A stretch of DNA of 64,000 nt from JACKIP01 sp963710165. Lineage in GTDB: Bacteria; Pseudomonadota; Alphaproteobacteria; Micavibrionales; Micavibrionaceae. The notes under the pieces were generated by a model. The model was not told where the DNA came from, did no database searches, and was given only the letters and a program-made list of their open reading frames with translations. Numbering within the stretch: the stretch's first letter is position 1; each line of letters opens with the position of its first letter. A program made the position numbers and the translations under genes. The stretch is from positions 310,001 to 374,000 of the forward strand of contig CAVPYZ010000001.1 of assembly GCA_963710165.1 (NCBI GenBank). The letters are read 5' to 3'. This document shows, piece after piece, positions 18,592-26,163 of this stretch.

Positions 18592-19167
18592 ATGAGATAC
18601 ACTTTGTATAGAAAAAATTTATCTAAAGCAGGGTTTTTGATTCTTTATATTGGAGTCTTAGCTATATCAACTTTTTTTGTAGCACAAGCTACGGCCCAAA
18701 ATGTGAGAGAAAATCTACAAAGAGTTAAGTTTGAAGGATCGTCAAACGATAAAGGCGCTGTTTCTAAAGGTTTAGATTTGTATGAAAATTACTGGCAACA
18801 ATTTGACGTTTCAATAGATAGATCGGCACCTGCCTATGCTAAATATTTAAAGCTTAAGCCTAATTCTAAGCAAAGAAACTTTATCGCTTTATATAGAAAA
18901 ATTGAAAGTGGAGGAACCTGTGCAAAATTAGGGTGTGAAATATCAATTTTTGAAAATACAGGAGACAATCAGTGGCGTATGATTCTTCACAAGTTTTCTC
19001 ATGACTTATATGTTAGTAATTTGAAAAACAATGGTTATTACAATTTGCACATAAGATCAGCGACCAAAAAAGTAAGCGATGATGGTGGAAGCAAATTAAC
19101 TAAACTGATTTGGAATGGTGGCAAATATACAGTTTCAAACACTAATCAGTCTGAGAATAATAAATGA
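18592..19167 (+). CDS. Hypothetical exported protein, 191 aa
   Basis: No family recognised. An N-terminal hydrophobic segment with ATAQN at residues 33-37 suggests a signal peptide cut near residue 36. The mature part is basic, rich in Lys and Asn, with one Cys pair (GGTCAKLGCEIS) and a beta-strand-rich middle. The DNA is visibly more AT-rich than its neighbours. Its TGA stop overlaps the next gene's ATG (ATGA), so the two are translationally coupled. Confidence 0.65.
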   Translation: MRYTLYRKNLSKAGFLILYIGVLAISTFFVAQATAQNVRENLQRVKFEGSSNDKGAVSKGLDLYENYWQQFDVSIDRSAPAYAKYLKLKPNSKQRNFIALYRKIESGGTCAKLGCEISIFENTGDNQWRMILHKFSHDLYVSNLKNNGYYNLHIRSATKKVSDDGGSKLTKLIWNGGKYTVSNTNQSENNK

Positions 19168-20126
19168 AAACAGATCCAACTACAAAGTATGTTTTAAAAA
19201 CGAAATACTTTTTCCTTTTTATGTCGATAGCTGTAATGACTTTTTTTTATTCAGGTCAAGTCTATGCACAATGTGGACCTTCTAATCCGCCGGGAAGTTT
19301 TAACTGTTCTGCATTTACTTCTAGTTATAGCCCAAGTAGTTGTGTTTCTGAAGACTACGTAAATTCGATCAAAACGACAGAAAGTGGAGGTAGATACGTA
19401 GACTGCGTCAACTCTATTGGTGCAAATGGAGCGTATCAGTTTATGGATGCAACACGTGCCGATGTATGTAGCAGAACAAGTCTTCCTTGTGTTAGCGCAG
19501 GAGATTTTTCGCATTGCCCGGCTTTGCAAGACGCCTATTTTCAGGAATTTAATAGATTAAATTATCAACAACTTCAGTCTTGTGGAGCATTGGACAGAGT
19601 AGGACAGACGGTTGGCGGCGTTGTTGTGACAGAAACAGGCCTATTAGCGGCGGCCCACTTAGGCGGTGCGGGTGGTGCATGTAATTGGGCTAATTCCGGA
19701 GCTGCCTACAATCCTGATGATGGTGCTACATCATTATCAGATTACGCACAAACCCATGGTGGATTAGCCGGAATGGGGAGCGATTGTCCTCCAGTGACAC
19801 CTCCTTCAACACCGCCAGCAACTGCGTCATGTTCTGGGAGTGGATCTCCCATGTGTACTTCAACTGATGTGGGAACAGACCCGGATCTAGGTGCACCACC
19901 ACTACCTATTGAAACTCCTGATATAGCAGATTTTGAACAATGTGCAGACAAATGTGATAATCATCCTAATAGTACAACTAGAGCAGCATATTATCGGAAT
20001 TGTACATCACCTCCTGGCTCAAGTTATGCTCAATATTCTGGCTGTTGCTGTCCAGGTGATATTATATTAGGTGGCGGTATTAATTCAGGTCGCCAATGTT
20101 CTTGTTGTGGTGGTCCTTTATGTTAA
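19164..20126 (+). CDS. Exported protein with lysozyme/lytic-transglycosylase-like domain and Cys-rich tail
   Basis: 320 aa. Signal peptide residues about 14-35 (cut near VYA-Q). Residues about 63-190 resemble an SLT/lysozyme-like fold: KTTESGGRYVDCVNS with a candidate catalytic Glu73, followed by IGANGAYQFMDATRADVC. This pattern of Glu-Ser-Gly-Gly then Gly-x-YQFM is shared by VirB1-like and other peptidoglycan-cleaving enzymes. A Pro/Thr linker leads to a C-terminal tail with clustered cysteines (CADKC, GCCCPGD, CSCCGGPLC). Probably secreted and disulphide-bonded or metal-binding. The enzymatic role is inferred from motif only. Confidence 0.6.
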   Translation: MKTDPTTKYVLKTKYFFLFMSIAVMTFFYSGQVYAQCGPSNPPGSFNCSAFTSSYSPSSCVSEDYVNSIKTTESGGRYVDCVNSIGANGAYQFMDATRADVCSRTSLPCVSAGDFSHCPALQDAYFQEFNRLNYQQLQSCGALDRVGQTVGGVVVTETGLLAAAHLGGAGGACNWANSGAAYNPDDGATSLSDYAQTHGGLAGMGSDCPPVTPPSTPPATASCSGSGSPMCTSTDVGTDPDLGAPPLPIETPDIADFEQCADKCDNHPNSTTRAAYYRNCTSPPGSSYAQYSGCCCPGDIILGGGINSGRQCSCCGGPLC

Positions 20127-20151
20127 AAACACTTTTAGAAGATTGATTTCT

Positions 20152-20673
20152 TTAATGTTCGCTATCTAGTATAGAGGCAACAGCTTGAACAACAGAAGCA
20201 ATTCGAACAGCAGTTTGAATTTGTTTTGTTGATACATCATGTTTTAATAATTCACTTTCGTGCGCATTAATACATCCTTTACAGGCATTAATCGCAGAAA
20301 CAGCTAATGACCATAACTCAAAATCGGCCTTATCAACACCCGGGTTAGAGATAATATTCATGCGAAGTCCCGCAGGCATTGTCTGGTATGTCTCATTACT
20401 GACAAGCCCTAAAAAGCGATAATATACGTTATTCATTGCCATGATAGCATGCGCTGCTTTTGCAGCCTCAATTGCATCATCTGAGAGATTTTTGTGTGAA
20501 TCTTCGGCAATAGCTTTAACAATTAAAGGACTGCGGGTAGCTAAAGCAGAGGCATAAAATGTTCCCCACTTTTGTTGTTCATTTAAACTTTCGTCATTTG
20601 CCAAAGAAGATAAATTAAGTTTTATATCTTTAGCATAATTAGGAAGGGCATTTTTTAGAGTCTCAATAGTCAT
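20152..20673 (-). CDS. ahpD: Alkyl hydroperoxide reductase AhpD (carboxymuconolactone decarboxylase family)
   Basis: 173 aa. The active-site motif is C131-K-G-C134-INAH138, with the two redox cysteines and the conserved His of AhpD. In actinobacteria AhpD, with a dihydrolipoamide-based relay, reduces AhpC. Here it follows ahpC (62 bases apart), with a terminator hairpin in the gap. Convergent with the secreted-protein gene. Confidence 0.93.
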   Translation of the reverse strand: MTIETLKNALPNYAKDIKLNLSSLANDESLNEQQKWGTFYASALATRSPLIVKAIAEDSHKNLSDDAIEAAKAAHAIMAMNNVYYRFLGLVSNETYQTMPAGLRMNIISNPGVDKADFELWSLAVSAINACKGCINAHESELLKHDVSTKQIQTAVRIASVVQAVASILDSEH

Positions 20674-20700
20674 GTTTAAATCCTTGTTGATTTTGAAAAA

Positions 20701-20722
20701 TAGCCGGAGGAGCCTCCGGCTA
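20701..20722 (-). terminator. Hairpin between ahpC and ahpD
   Basis: TAGCCGGAGG and its complement CCTCCGGCTA form a near-perfect stem with a tiny loop. On the minus strand it is followed by TTTTT. It sits after the ahpC stop and before the ahpD start, so it may partly attenuate read-through and keep ahpD below ahpC. Confidence 0.75.
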
Positions 20723-20734
20723 TAAATATTTATT

Positions 20735-21322
20735 CTAAGCTGCTTCTTTTACGTCATTTGCAGCAGGGCCAGATTTAATTGTGTCGCCACCAACAGGACG
20801 GTTACAAGGACAAAGCTCGTCACTTTGCAATGCATCTAAAATACGCAATGTTTCTTTTGGATTACGACCAACATTCAGGTTATTGACTGAAACATGCTGA
20901 ATAACATTATGTGGATCGATAATAAATGTCGCGCGAAATGCAACACCCGCATCATAATCACGAATACCAAGCGCATCAATCAAAGAGCCGTTCGTATCAG
21001 CAAATGACCATTGATTTAGCTGTGCCAGATCAGGATGCTCACGACGCCATGCAAGTTTACAAAATTCGTTGTCAGTGCTTCCACCCATGACAACACAATC
21101 ACGATCAGCAAATTCACCATTTAGATGTGCAAATTCAACAATTTCTGTCGGGCAGACAAACGTAAAGTCTTTAGGATAAAAATAAATAACTTTCCACTCA
21201 CCTGAAAAACTCTCTTGTGTAATTTCTTCGAATGCACTTTGTCCGTTTTCTTCATGATTCATGAATTTTGGCTTTACGCCCATAACGTTAAACTCGGGTA
21301 ATTGATCACCAATGGTAAGCAT
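20735..21322 (-). CDS. ahpC: Alkyl hydroperoxide reductase AhpC (2-Cys peroxiredoxin)
   Basis: 195 aa. Peroxidatic Cys57 lies in DFTFVCPTEIVEF and the resolving cysteines are in DELCPCNRP (C171/C173). This C-terminal arrangement and the AhpD partner match the AhpC type known from mycobacteria and some proteobacteria rather than the E. coli AhpC/AhpF pair. It reduces hydrogen peroxide and organic peroxides in the cytoplasm. It is divergent from oxyR across a 131-base spacer containing an inverted repeat. Confidence 0.95.
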   Translation of the reverse strand: MLTIGDQLPEFNVMGVKPKFMNHEENGQSAFEEITQESFSGEWKVIYFYPKDFTFVCPTEIVEFAHLNGEFADRDCVVMGGSTDNEFCKLAWRREHPDLAQLNQWSFADTNGSLIDALGIRDYDAGVAFRATFIIDPHNVIQHVSVNNLNVGRNPKETLRILDALQSDELCPCNRPVGGDTIKSGPAANDVKEAA

Positions 21323-21404
21323 AGCTTTCTCCTTAAATAATATTTTAGTTAATTAAGTCATACGCAATTTTGATCATAAAATACCAATTGAAATCTTCTC
21401 TTTC

Positions 21405-21446
21405 ATTAATCGTTTTTTTCGATTAATTTATATAAAACTAATCGAA
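21405..21446. promoter_or_regulatory. Inverted repeat in the oxyR-ahpC divergent promoter region
   Basis: ATTAATCG (21405-21412) and CGATTAAT (21420-21427) form a perfect 8-bp inverted repeat around seven T residues; a third partial copy, TAATCGA, follows at 21439-21445. LysR-type regulators typically bind a dyad between divergently transcribed genes, so this is a candidate OxyR operator. It lies close to the oxyR start, which would suit autorepression. Confidence 0.5.
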
Positions 21447-21453
21447 TTTTATT

Positions 21454-22347
21454 ATGAATAAAGCGTTACCTTCCATACAGCATCTTAAATACTTATCTGC
21501 CTTGGCTAAGCATAATTCCTTTAGTAAAGCGGCAGATTTCTGTAATGTAACGCAATCTACTTTAAGTAGCGGTATTAAAGAGCTTGAAAATCTACTGCAA
21601 TATCCTCTTGCGATAAGAAATAGTCGTTCTGTGACTCTTACACCATTTGGTCGCGATATTTTAAAGCAAAGCCAAAAAATTTTGGACGATGCTTCTTATA
21701 TTATGCATTTATCAAAAGTTGCAGCACAACCAATGTCGGGGAAAATGCGTATTGGAATTATTCCAACTATAGCGCCTTATTTTTTGCCTAGTACGCTAAT
21801 AAATATCAAGAAACACTATCCGGCATTGGAAATAGAATTATATGAAAGTTTAACGCATCAGCTTATTCATCAGATTAATGAAAATATTCTAGATATTGCT
21901 ATTATTGCTTTTCCCTACGAAACAAATAATTTAGAACGCCATGTTTTTTTCAAAGATTACTTTTCATATGTTACTAACAAACAACACCTAGTTAAAAAAC
22001 CAATCGAAAATTTATCTAGTCGCATAGATTATGCTGATTTACTTATTCTGACAGACGGTCATTGTCTGCGTGACCACGTTTTATCTGCCTGTAAATTATC
22101 ACAAAAAAAACTAGGATCTGAAAATGTGTTTCAACTATCAAACATTGATACATTGTTAGAGCTTGTAAAACAGGGTTATGGCAACACATTATTGCCCGAT
22201 ATTATCCTACATAATAAAATTCTAGATCCTGATATTCAAGTGATACCTCTTAAGAAACCGCGGCCTTATCGCGAGATTGGCGCCATATGGAGGGGTGATA
22301 ATTCGCTCAATGATGATATTAAAAAATTGATCAAAACTCTTTCTTGA
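21454..22347 (+). CDS. oxyR: LysR-family regulator, OxyR type
   Basis: 297 aa. N-terminal winged helix (IQHLKYLSALAKHNSFSKAADFCNVTQSTLSSGIKELE region, residues 8-42) and a LysR substrate-binding domain. Two cysteines fall in the area where OxyR carries its redox pair (GHCLRDHVLSACKLS, about residues 206-218), with the loop spacing typical of OxyR. Divergent from ahpC-ahpD, the expected target. It activates peroxide defence on oxidation. Confidence 0.88.
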   Translation: MNKALPSIQHLKYLSALAKHNSFSKAADFCNVTQSTLSSGIKELENLLQYPLAIRNSRSVTLTPFGRDILKQSQKILDDASYIMHLSKVAAQPMSGKMRIGIIPTIAPYFLPSTLINIKKHYPALEIELYESLTHQLIHQINENILDIAIIAFPYETNNLERHVFFKDYFSYVTNKQHLVKKPIENLSSRIDYADLLILTDGHCLRDHVLSACKLSQKKLGSENVFQLSNIDTLLELVKQGYGNTLLPDIILHNKILDPDIQVIPLKKPRPYREIGAIWRGDNSLNDDIKKLIKTLS

Positions 22348-22380
22348 AAATAGAGGAGGTTTTGTGGTTATTATAGCGTT

Positions 22381-23256
22381 ATGAAACATGATATTTGTGC
22401 TTTTTATAGATTTGTCGCTTTGGAAAATTTGCCAAAATTACAATCTGAAATTAAAGAATTCGCTCTTCAATATGATGCCAGTGGAACAATCTTAATTGCA
22501 CCAGAAGGTATCAATGGAACGATAGCTGCACCGGAAGGTCAGCTTAAGAATGTTATAAATTTTCTTGATAAAAAATTAGGGCTTCTTGAAGGCGAGGTGA
22601 AATATTCTTGGTCATCTGAAAAGCCGTTTTTGCGTTTGAAAGTAAGGCTGAAAAAGGAAATTATTAGTATGCGTCAACCTGACGCGAATCCAACAAAGCA
22701 AGTTGGTGCATATGTTGAAGCAGATAAATGGAATGAGATACTTGATGATCCTGATATGATTGTTCTTGATACGCGTAATACTTACGAAACGGGAGTGGGT
22801 ATTTTTGAGGGTGCAATTGATCCGCAAACTGAAAAATTTACACAATTTGCCGATTATGTTGAAAATGAACTGGATCCTAAGAAAAATAAGAAGGTAGCAA
22901 TGTATTGCACGGGCGGTATTAGATGTGAAAAAGCATCCTCGTATATGATCGCAAAAGGCTTTGAAGAAGTTTATCATCTCAAAGGAGGGATTTTAAAGTA
23001 TTTAGAAACAATTCCTGCAGATCAATCAAAGTGGAAGGGCGAATGTTTTGTTTTTGATAAACGTGTTGCTGTCGGACATGGTCTAGATGAGGGAGAATAT
23101 AAATTATGTTTTGGCTGCCGTATGCCGTTAAATCCTGAAGATTTAAAAACAAAAGAGTATGAAGCGGGTGTTTCATGCCCGCACTGCATTCAAAAATTGA
23201 CACCTGAAAGAGCCGAAATGTTACGACATCGTCAGGGGCAATTTAGCAGCAAATAA
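22381..23256 (+). CDS. trhO: tRNA uridine(34) hydroxylase TrhO (rhodanese family, YceA)
   Basis: 291 aa. An N-terminal acylphosphatase-like part (GTILIAPEGINGTIA), then a rhodanese domain with LDTRNTYETGVG and the active-site loop YCTGGIRCEKASSYM, and a C-terminal Cys-rich segment (CFGCRMPL ... CPHC) as in TrhO. The enzyme hydroxylates U34 of tRNA on the way to cmo5U/mo5U using oxygen. It lies 33 bases after oxyR and its stop is one base from the opposing gene's stop. Confidence 0.92.
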   Translation: MKHDICAFYRFVALENLPKLQSEIKEFALQYDASGTILIAPEGINGTIAAPEGQLKNVINFLDKKLGLLEGEVKYSWSSEKPFLRLKVRLKKEIISMRQPDANPTKQVGAYVEADKWNEILDDPDMIVLDTRNTYETGVGIFEGAIDPQTEKFTQFADYVENELDPKKNKKVAMYCTGGIRCEKASSYMIAKGFEEVYHLKGGILKYLETIPADQSKWKGECFVFDKRVAVGHGLDEGEYKLCFGCRMPLNPEDLKTKEYEAGVSCPHCIQKLTPERAEMLRHRQGQFSSK

Positions 23257-23257
23257 A

Positions 23258-24028
23258 TTAATTTCTGGCAATATCAGGAGAGTTAATATTCTCGGCAGAC
23301 GCTACAAATAATTCATCATTACCTGCTTCCGTTGCTCCCATTATAAAAACATTTGTTGAGTCTGCAACCATGAGAAAGCTTCCTGTTGTGCTTCTAACGC
23401 CGTCAGGGTCACTAACTTGAGATATTGTAACGTCTCCAATTTCTAAGGAATGTGTTGTATGTAAGTTTGCCGCATTCATTTTTTCTTCAGAAAATATAGT
23501 AGCAGGTGCTGTAAAATGAGGTTGCCCTTCTTTATTCATCATAAAGCCAGGTACGTAATATGAGTAATCTTCTATCGTTCCAGGTGTTAACGAACATGTG
23601 CATTCTTCTGGAATCAATCCTGTACCAATAACATAACCGTTACCTTGGCCGTCATAGAAAGCAACAACAGATAATGCATATGGTAATAGATCATCTTGCG
23701 AAGGTGTAACAGTGCCATTTTCGTCCGTATAATCAATTTGAACATCATCAGGATCGGTATAAACAACAATTGAGGCACCATCTTCAAATAAAGGATAACG
23801 CGCTGATTCGACAGGCAATCCAAACATGTTCGAAATAGTATGCTTTATCTCATCTTCAGTACCGATACTTTGTGGATTATAGGTAACATTTTCGTCGCTG
23901 AATGGTGCAAAACTAGAAACACCTTCCCAAAGAGGAGCCTGAGGTGCGTTATCAGCTAATACTGCACCTGTTGATACGGCTAGCAAAGAGACAGCCGCTG
24001 CAAATGTTGTCATATGTGATGTTTTCAT
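23258..24028 (-). CDS. Exported protein of unknown function, 256 aa
   Basis: N-terminal signal peptide (MKTSHMTTFAAAVSLLAVST...VLA, cut near residue 25). The mature protein is acidic (Asp/Glu-rich) with two closely placed cysteines (EECTCS), and repeated short hydrophobic strands that suggest a beta-rich fold. I recognise no family. I chose ATG 24028, with GGAAAA ahead of it, over an in-frame ATG at 24040. Convergent with trhO; monocistronic. Confidence 0.65.
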   Translation of the reverse strand: MKTSHMTTFAAAVSLLAVSTGAVLADNAPQAPLWEGVSSFAPFSDENVTYNPQSIGTEDEIKHTISNMFGLPVESARYPLFEDGASIVVYTDPDDVQIDYTDENGTVTPSQDDLLPYALSVVAFYDGQGNGYVIGTGLIPEECTCSLTPGTIEDYSYYVPGFMMNKEGQPHFTAPATIFSEEKMNAANLHTTHSLEIGDVTISQVSDPDGVRSTTGSFLMVADSTNVFIMGATEAGNDELFVASAENINSPDIARN

Positions 24029-24206
24029 AGCATTTTCCATTCTATTTTGTAACTATATTACAAAGGTAAATTTTATATAAAATGATTATGAAGCTAGTTT
24101 AATAAAAAGTAAAGCGAAAGAATGATTTTTTCTAACTTTGATAAATGCAGCTATTGAGCCTTGTATTACGCGTTAATATTTAAATTCGAATATTTATAGA
24201 ACTAAA

Positions 24207-24227
24207 AAAGCCCCCAATGGGGGCTTT
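24207..24227 (-). terminator. Rho-independent terminator after rplA
   Basis: A perfect 9-bp stem AAAGCCCCC / GGGGGCTTT with a three-base loop; on the minus strand it is followed by six T residues. It ends the rplK-rplA transcript 33 bases after the rplA stop. Confidence 0.9.
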
Positions 24228-24259
24228 CAAATAGTATTATAGGCAATATATTTTAAACT

Positions 24260-24958
24260 TTAAGCAGCATCAGAGAGAGATGACAAGTCTATCTTCAATC
24301 CTGGACCCATCGTCGATGTAACTGAAACTTTTTTCATAAAAGTTCCTTTTGCACCGGTAGGGCGAGATTTTTGAATAGCATTCACAAATGCCTTGATATT
24401 CTCAACAAGCTGATCTTCTTTGAAAGAAACCTTTCCAACACCTGCGTGAACAATTCCTGCTTTTTCTGCACGAAACTCTAAAGATCCTGCCTTTGCAGAC
24501 TCAACGGCTTCTTTAATATTTGGTGTAACAGTTCCAACTTTGGGGTTTGGCATCAAACCTTTTGGACCAAGAACTTTTGCAACGCGTCCGACAAGTGCCA
24601 TCATATCAGGTGAGGCAATGGCACGATCAAAGTTGATTTCACCGTTATTAATTTTGTCGACCAGATCTTCTGCACCGACAATATCTGCACCAGCTGCTTT
24701 AGCCTCTTCTGCTTTTTCATCTTTAGCAAAAACAGCAACACGTATCGTTTTACCTGTTCCATGTGGAAGAGATGTCACACCGCGAACAATTTGATCGCTA
24801 TGACGTGGATCAATACCAAGATTTAACGACAGTTCAATACTTTCATCAAATTTACGGTTTTTTGCATGCGTTTGTAGAAGTTTTACGGCTTCAGTCACGT
24901 CGTAAAATTTCATGCGGTCAACAGCTTCATATGCTTTTTTCATGTGTTTTGATGTCAT
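24260..24958 (-). CDS. rplA: Ribosomal protein L1 (uL1)
   Basis: 232 aa, standard length. Binds 23S rRNA at the L1 stalk and usually represses its own operon by binding the leader mRNA. Recognisable segments: ESIELSLNLGIDPRHSDQ, GAEDLVDKI, and the highly conserved MALVGRVAKVLGPKGLMPNPK. It follows rplK by three bases. The rplJ/rplL genes do not follow; here the gene is terminated and the secreted-protein gene comes next. Confidence 0.98.
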   Translation of the reverse strand: MTSKHMKKAYEAVDRMKFYDVTEAVKLLQTHAKNRKFDESIELSLNLGIDPRHSDQIVRGVTSLPHGTGKTIRVAVFAKDEKAEEAKAAGADIVGAEDLVDKINNGEINFDRAIASPDMMALVGRVAKVLGPKGLMPNPKVGTVTPNIKEAVESAKAGSLEFRAEKAGIVHAGVGKVSFKEDQLVENIKAFVNAIQKSRPTGAKGTFMKKVSVTSTMGPGLKIDLSSLSDAA

Positions 24959-24961
24959 GTC

Positions 24962-25399
24962 TTAACCCTCCACCACTTCAACGCCCATTGAATTTGCTGT
25001 GCCGGCAATAATCTTCATTGCGGCGTCCATATCATTTGCGTTTAAGTCTTTCATTTTAATTTCAGCAATTTTTTTGATCTGGCTCTTGCGGATTTTACCA
25101 ACAGCCGGATCGCGGTTTGGCGCACTCGCCCCTTTTTCAAGTTTGGCTTCCTGCGTAATCAAATAACTTGCCGGAGGTGTCTTCGTAATAAACGAAAATG
25201 AACGATCTTCATAAACCGTAATAACAACCGGAATTGGCATTCCACGCTTATCTTCTGTTTTGGCATTAAATGCTTTACAGAATTCCATGATATTTACACC
25301 ATGCTGACCAAGTGCTGGTCCGACAGGCGGGGAGGGGTTTGCTGCACCGGCTTTAATAATCAGATTGATAAAACCAGCAATTTTTTTCTTCTTTGCCAT
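24962..25399 (-). CDS. rplK: Ribosomal protein L11 (uL11)
   Basis: 145 aa. Forms the GTPase-associated centre base with 23S rRNA and is needed for the stringent response. Conserved: AGAANPSPPVGPALGQHGVNIMEFCKAFN near residue 17, and the C-terminal KIAEIKMKDLNANDMDAAMK. SD-like AAAGGAGC precedes the ATG on the minus strand. nusG/secE, often upstream in bacteria, are not here; atpC ends upstream instead. Confidence 0.98.
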   Translation of the reverse strand: MAKKKKIAGFINLIIKAGAANPSPPVGPALGQHGVNIMEFCKAFNAKTEDKRGMPIPVVITVYEDRSFSFITKTPPASYLITQEAKLEKGASAPNRDPAVGKIRKSQIKKIAEIKMKDLNANDMDAAMKIIAGTANSMGVEVVEG

Positions 25400-25425
25400 G
25401 TAATAGCTCCTTTTTTAAGAAGTTG

Positions 25426-25468
25426 TGTGGTACGGCGATACAGGTCTTTATATACCTAACCTTCCACA
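25426..25468 (-). promoter_or_regulatory. Possible L1-binding leader hairpin of rplK-rplA
   Basis: In the leader of rplK the minus strand can fold with TGTGG (25468-25464) pairing to CCACA (25430-25426) and an inner AGGT/ACCT pair. A hairpin in this position is expected for L1 autoregulation, but the conserved L1-site bases cannot be confirmed here. Confidence 0.3.
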
Positions 25469-25534
25469 AGTAAATGGTTTATAGGGGAGACCTATTAAAA
25501 TTGCAAGTCTTAGTTTTTGGAGGAACTCATATAA

Positions 25535-25942
25535 CTATGAGGCAAAACTTAGTTTTTTAATTGTAAGTTCAATCTTACGTTCCAAACGTTTCTTATCAAT
25601 TGCACCTTCGACAAGTTTTAAATCATCTTGTAAATTTCTAAGCTCTGTCTCAAGTGTATCTTTATCTAGAGATGCAACCGATTGTGCTTCTTCAGCCAAG
25701 ATAGTTAGGTTATCGGCTGTAACATCTGCGAACCCGCCTGCAATAAAAATGTCTTCATGGCCTTGGTCTGCATTTTTAAACGTTACGACCCCCGGTTTTA
25801 ATGCGGATATAAGGGATGCATGTCCCGGTAATACACCAAAATCACCCTCACTGCCCGGAACAGACACATAGCGGGCGGGTTCTGATATTAACTTCTCCGA
25901 AGGGGAAACTAATTCAAATTGGAATGTTTTTGTTTCGTTCAT
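25535..25942 (-). CDS. atpC: ATP synthase epsilon subunit
   Basis: 135 aa. Central-stalk subunit of F1, N-terminal beta-sandwich (TFQFELVSPSEKLISEPARYVSVPGSEGDFGVLPGHASLIS) and a C-terminal helical hairpin. The ATG at 25942 overlaps the TGA of the upstream amphi-Trp gene (ATGA) and has GGAAA ahead of it, so I prefer it to the in-frame ATG at 25954. Last gene of the atp operon. Confidence 0.95.
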   Translation of the reverse strand: MNETKTFQFELVSPSEKLISEPARYVSVPGSEGDFGVLPGHASLISALKPGVVTFKNADQGHEDIFIAGGFADVTADNLTILAEEAQSVASLDKDTLETELRNLQDDLKLVEGAIDKKRLERKIELTIKKLSFAS

Positions 25943-26154
25943 TCTGTTTTCCATTTCAGTTGGAATTCTAATTCTTCATGGTATTCATCGCGCTCGTGCT
26001 CGATATTAAAAATGGCACTGTCTGGAACATAAACGCGCTCACCTGCAATCTGAATTTCAAAGTTTTCACCACTTTCAAGACAATCTGCAAGACGGCGCAG
26101 CTTTTCCACAAACTGGGCGGTTGGATAGGCTTTTTCTATGTCTCTGTTTGCCAT
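25939..26154 (-). CDS. Amphi-Trp domain protein, 71 aa
   Basis: A small protein matching the amphi-Trp domain: FVEKLRRLADCLESGENFEI, then GERVYVPDSAIFNIEHERD and the ending YHEELEFQLKWK with the defining Trp. Function of the family is unknown. It sits between atpD (stop 9 bases upstream) and atpC, and its TGA stop overlaps the atpC ATG, so expression is tied to ATP synthase. It is nearly full domain length with no extra sequence. Confidence 0.82.
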   Translation of the reverse strand: MANRDIEKAYPTAQFVEKLRRLADCLESGENFEIQIAGERVYVPDSAIFNIEHERDEYHEELEFQLKWKTE

Positions 26155-26163
26155 GAAACGTCC

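Noticed and set aside
18592..20126. Prophage lysis cassette
   Set aside because: No phage structural, integrase or holin-like genes nearby, and both proteins carry ordinary signal peptides.
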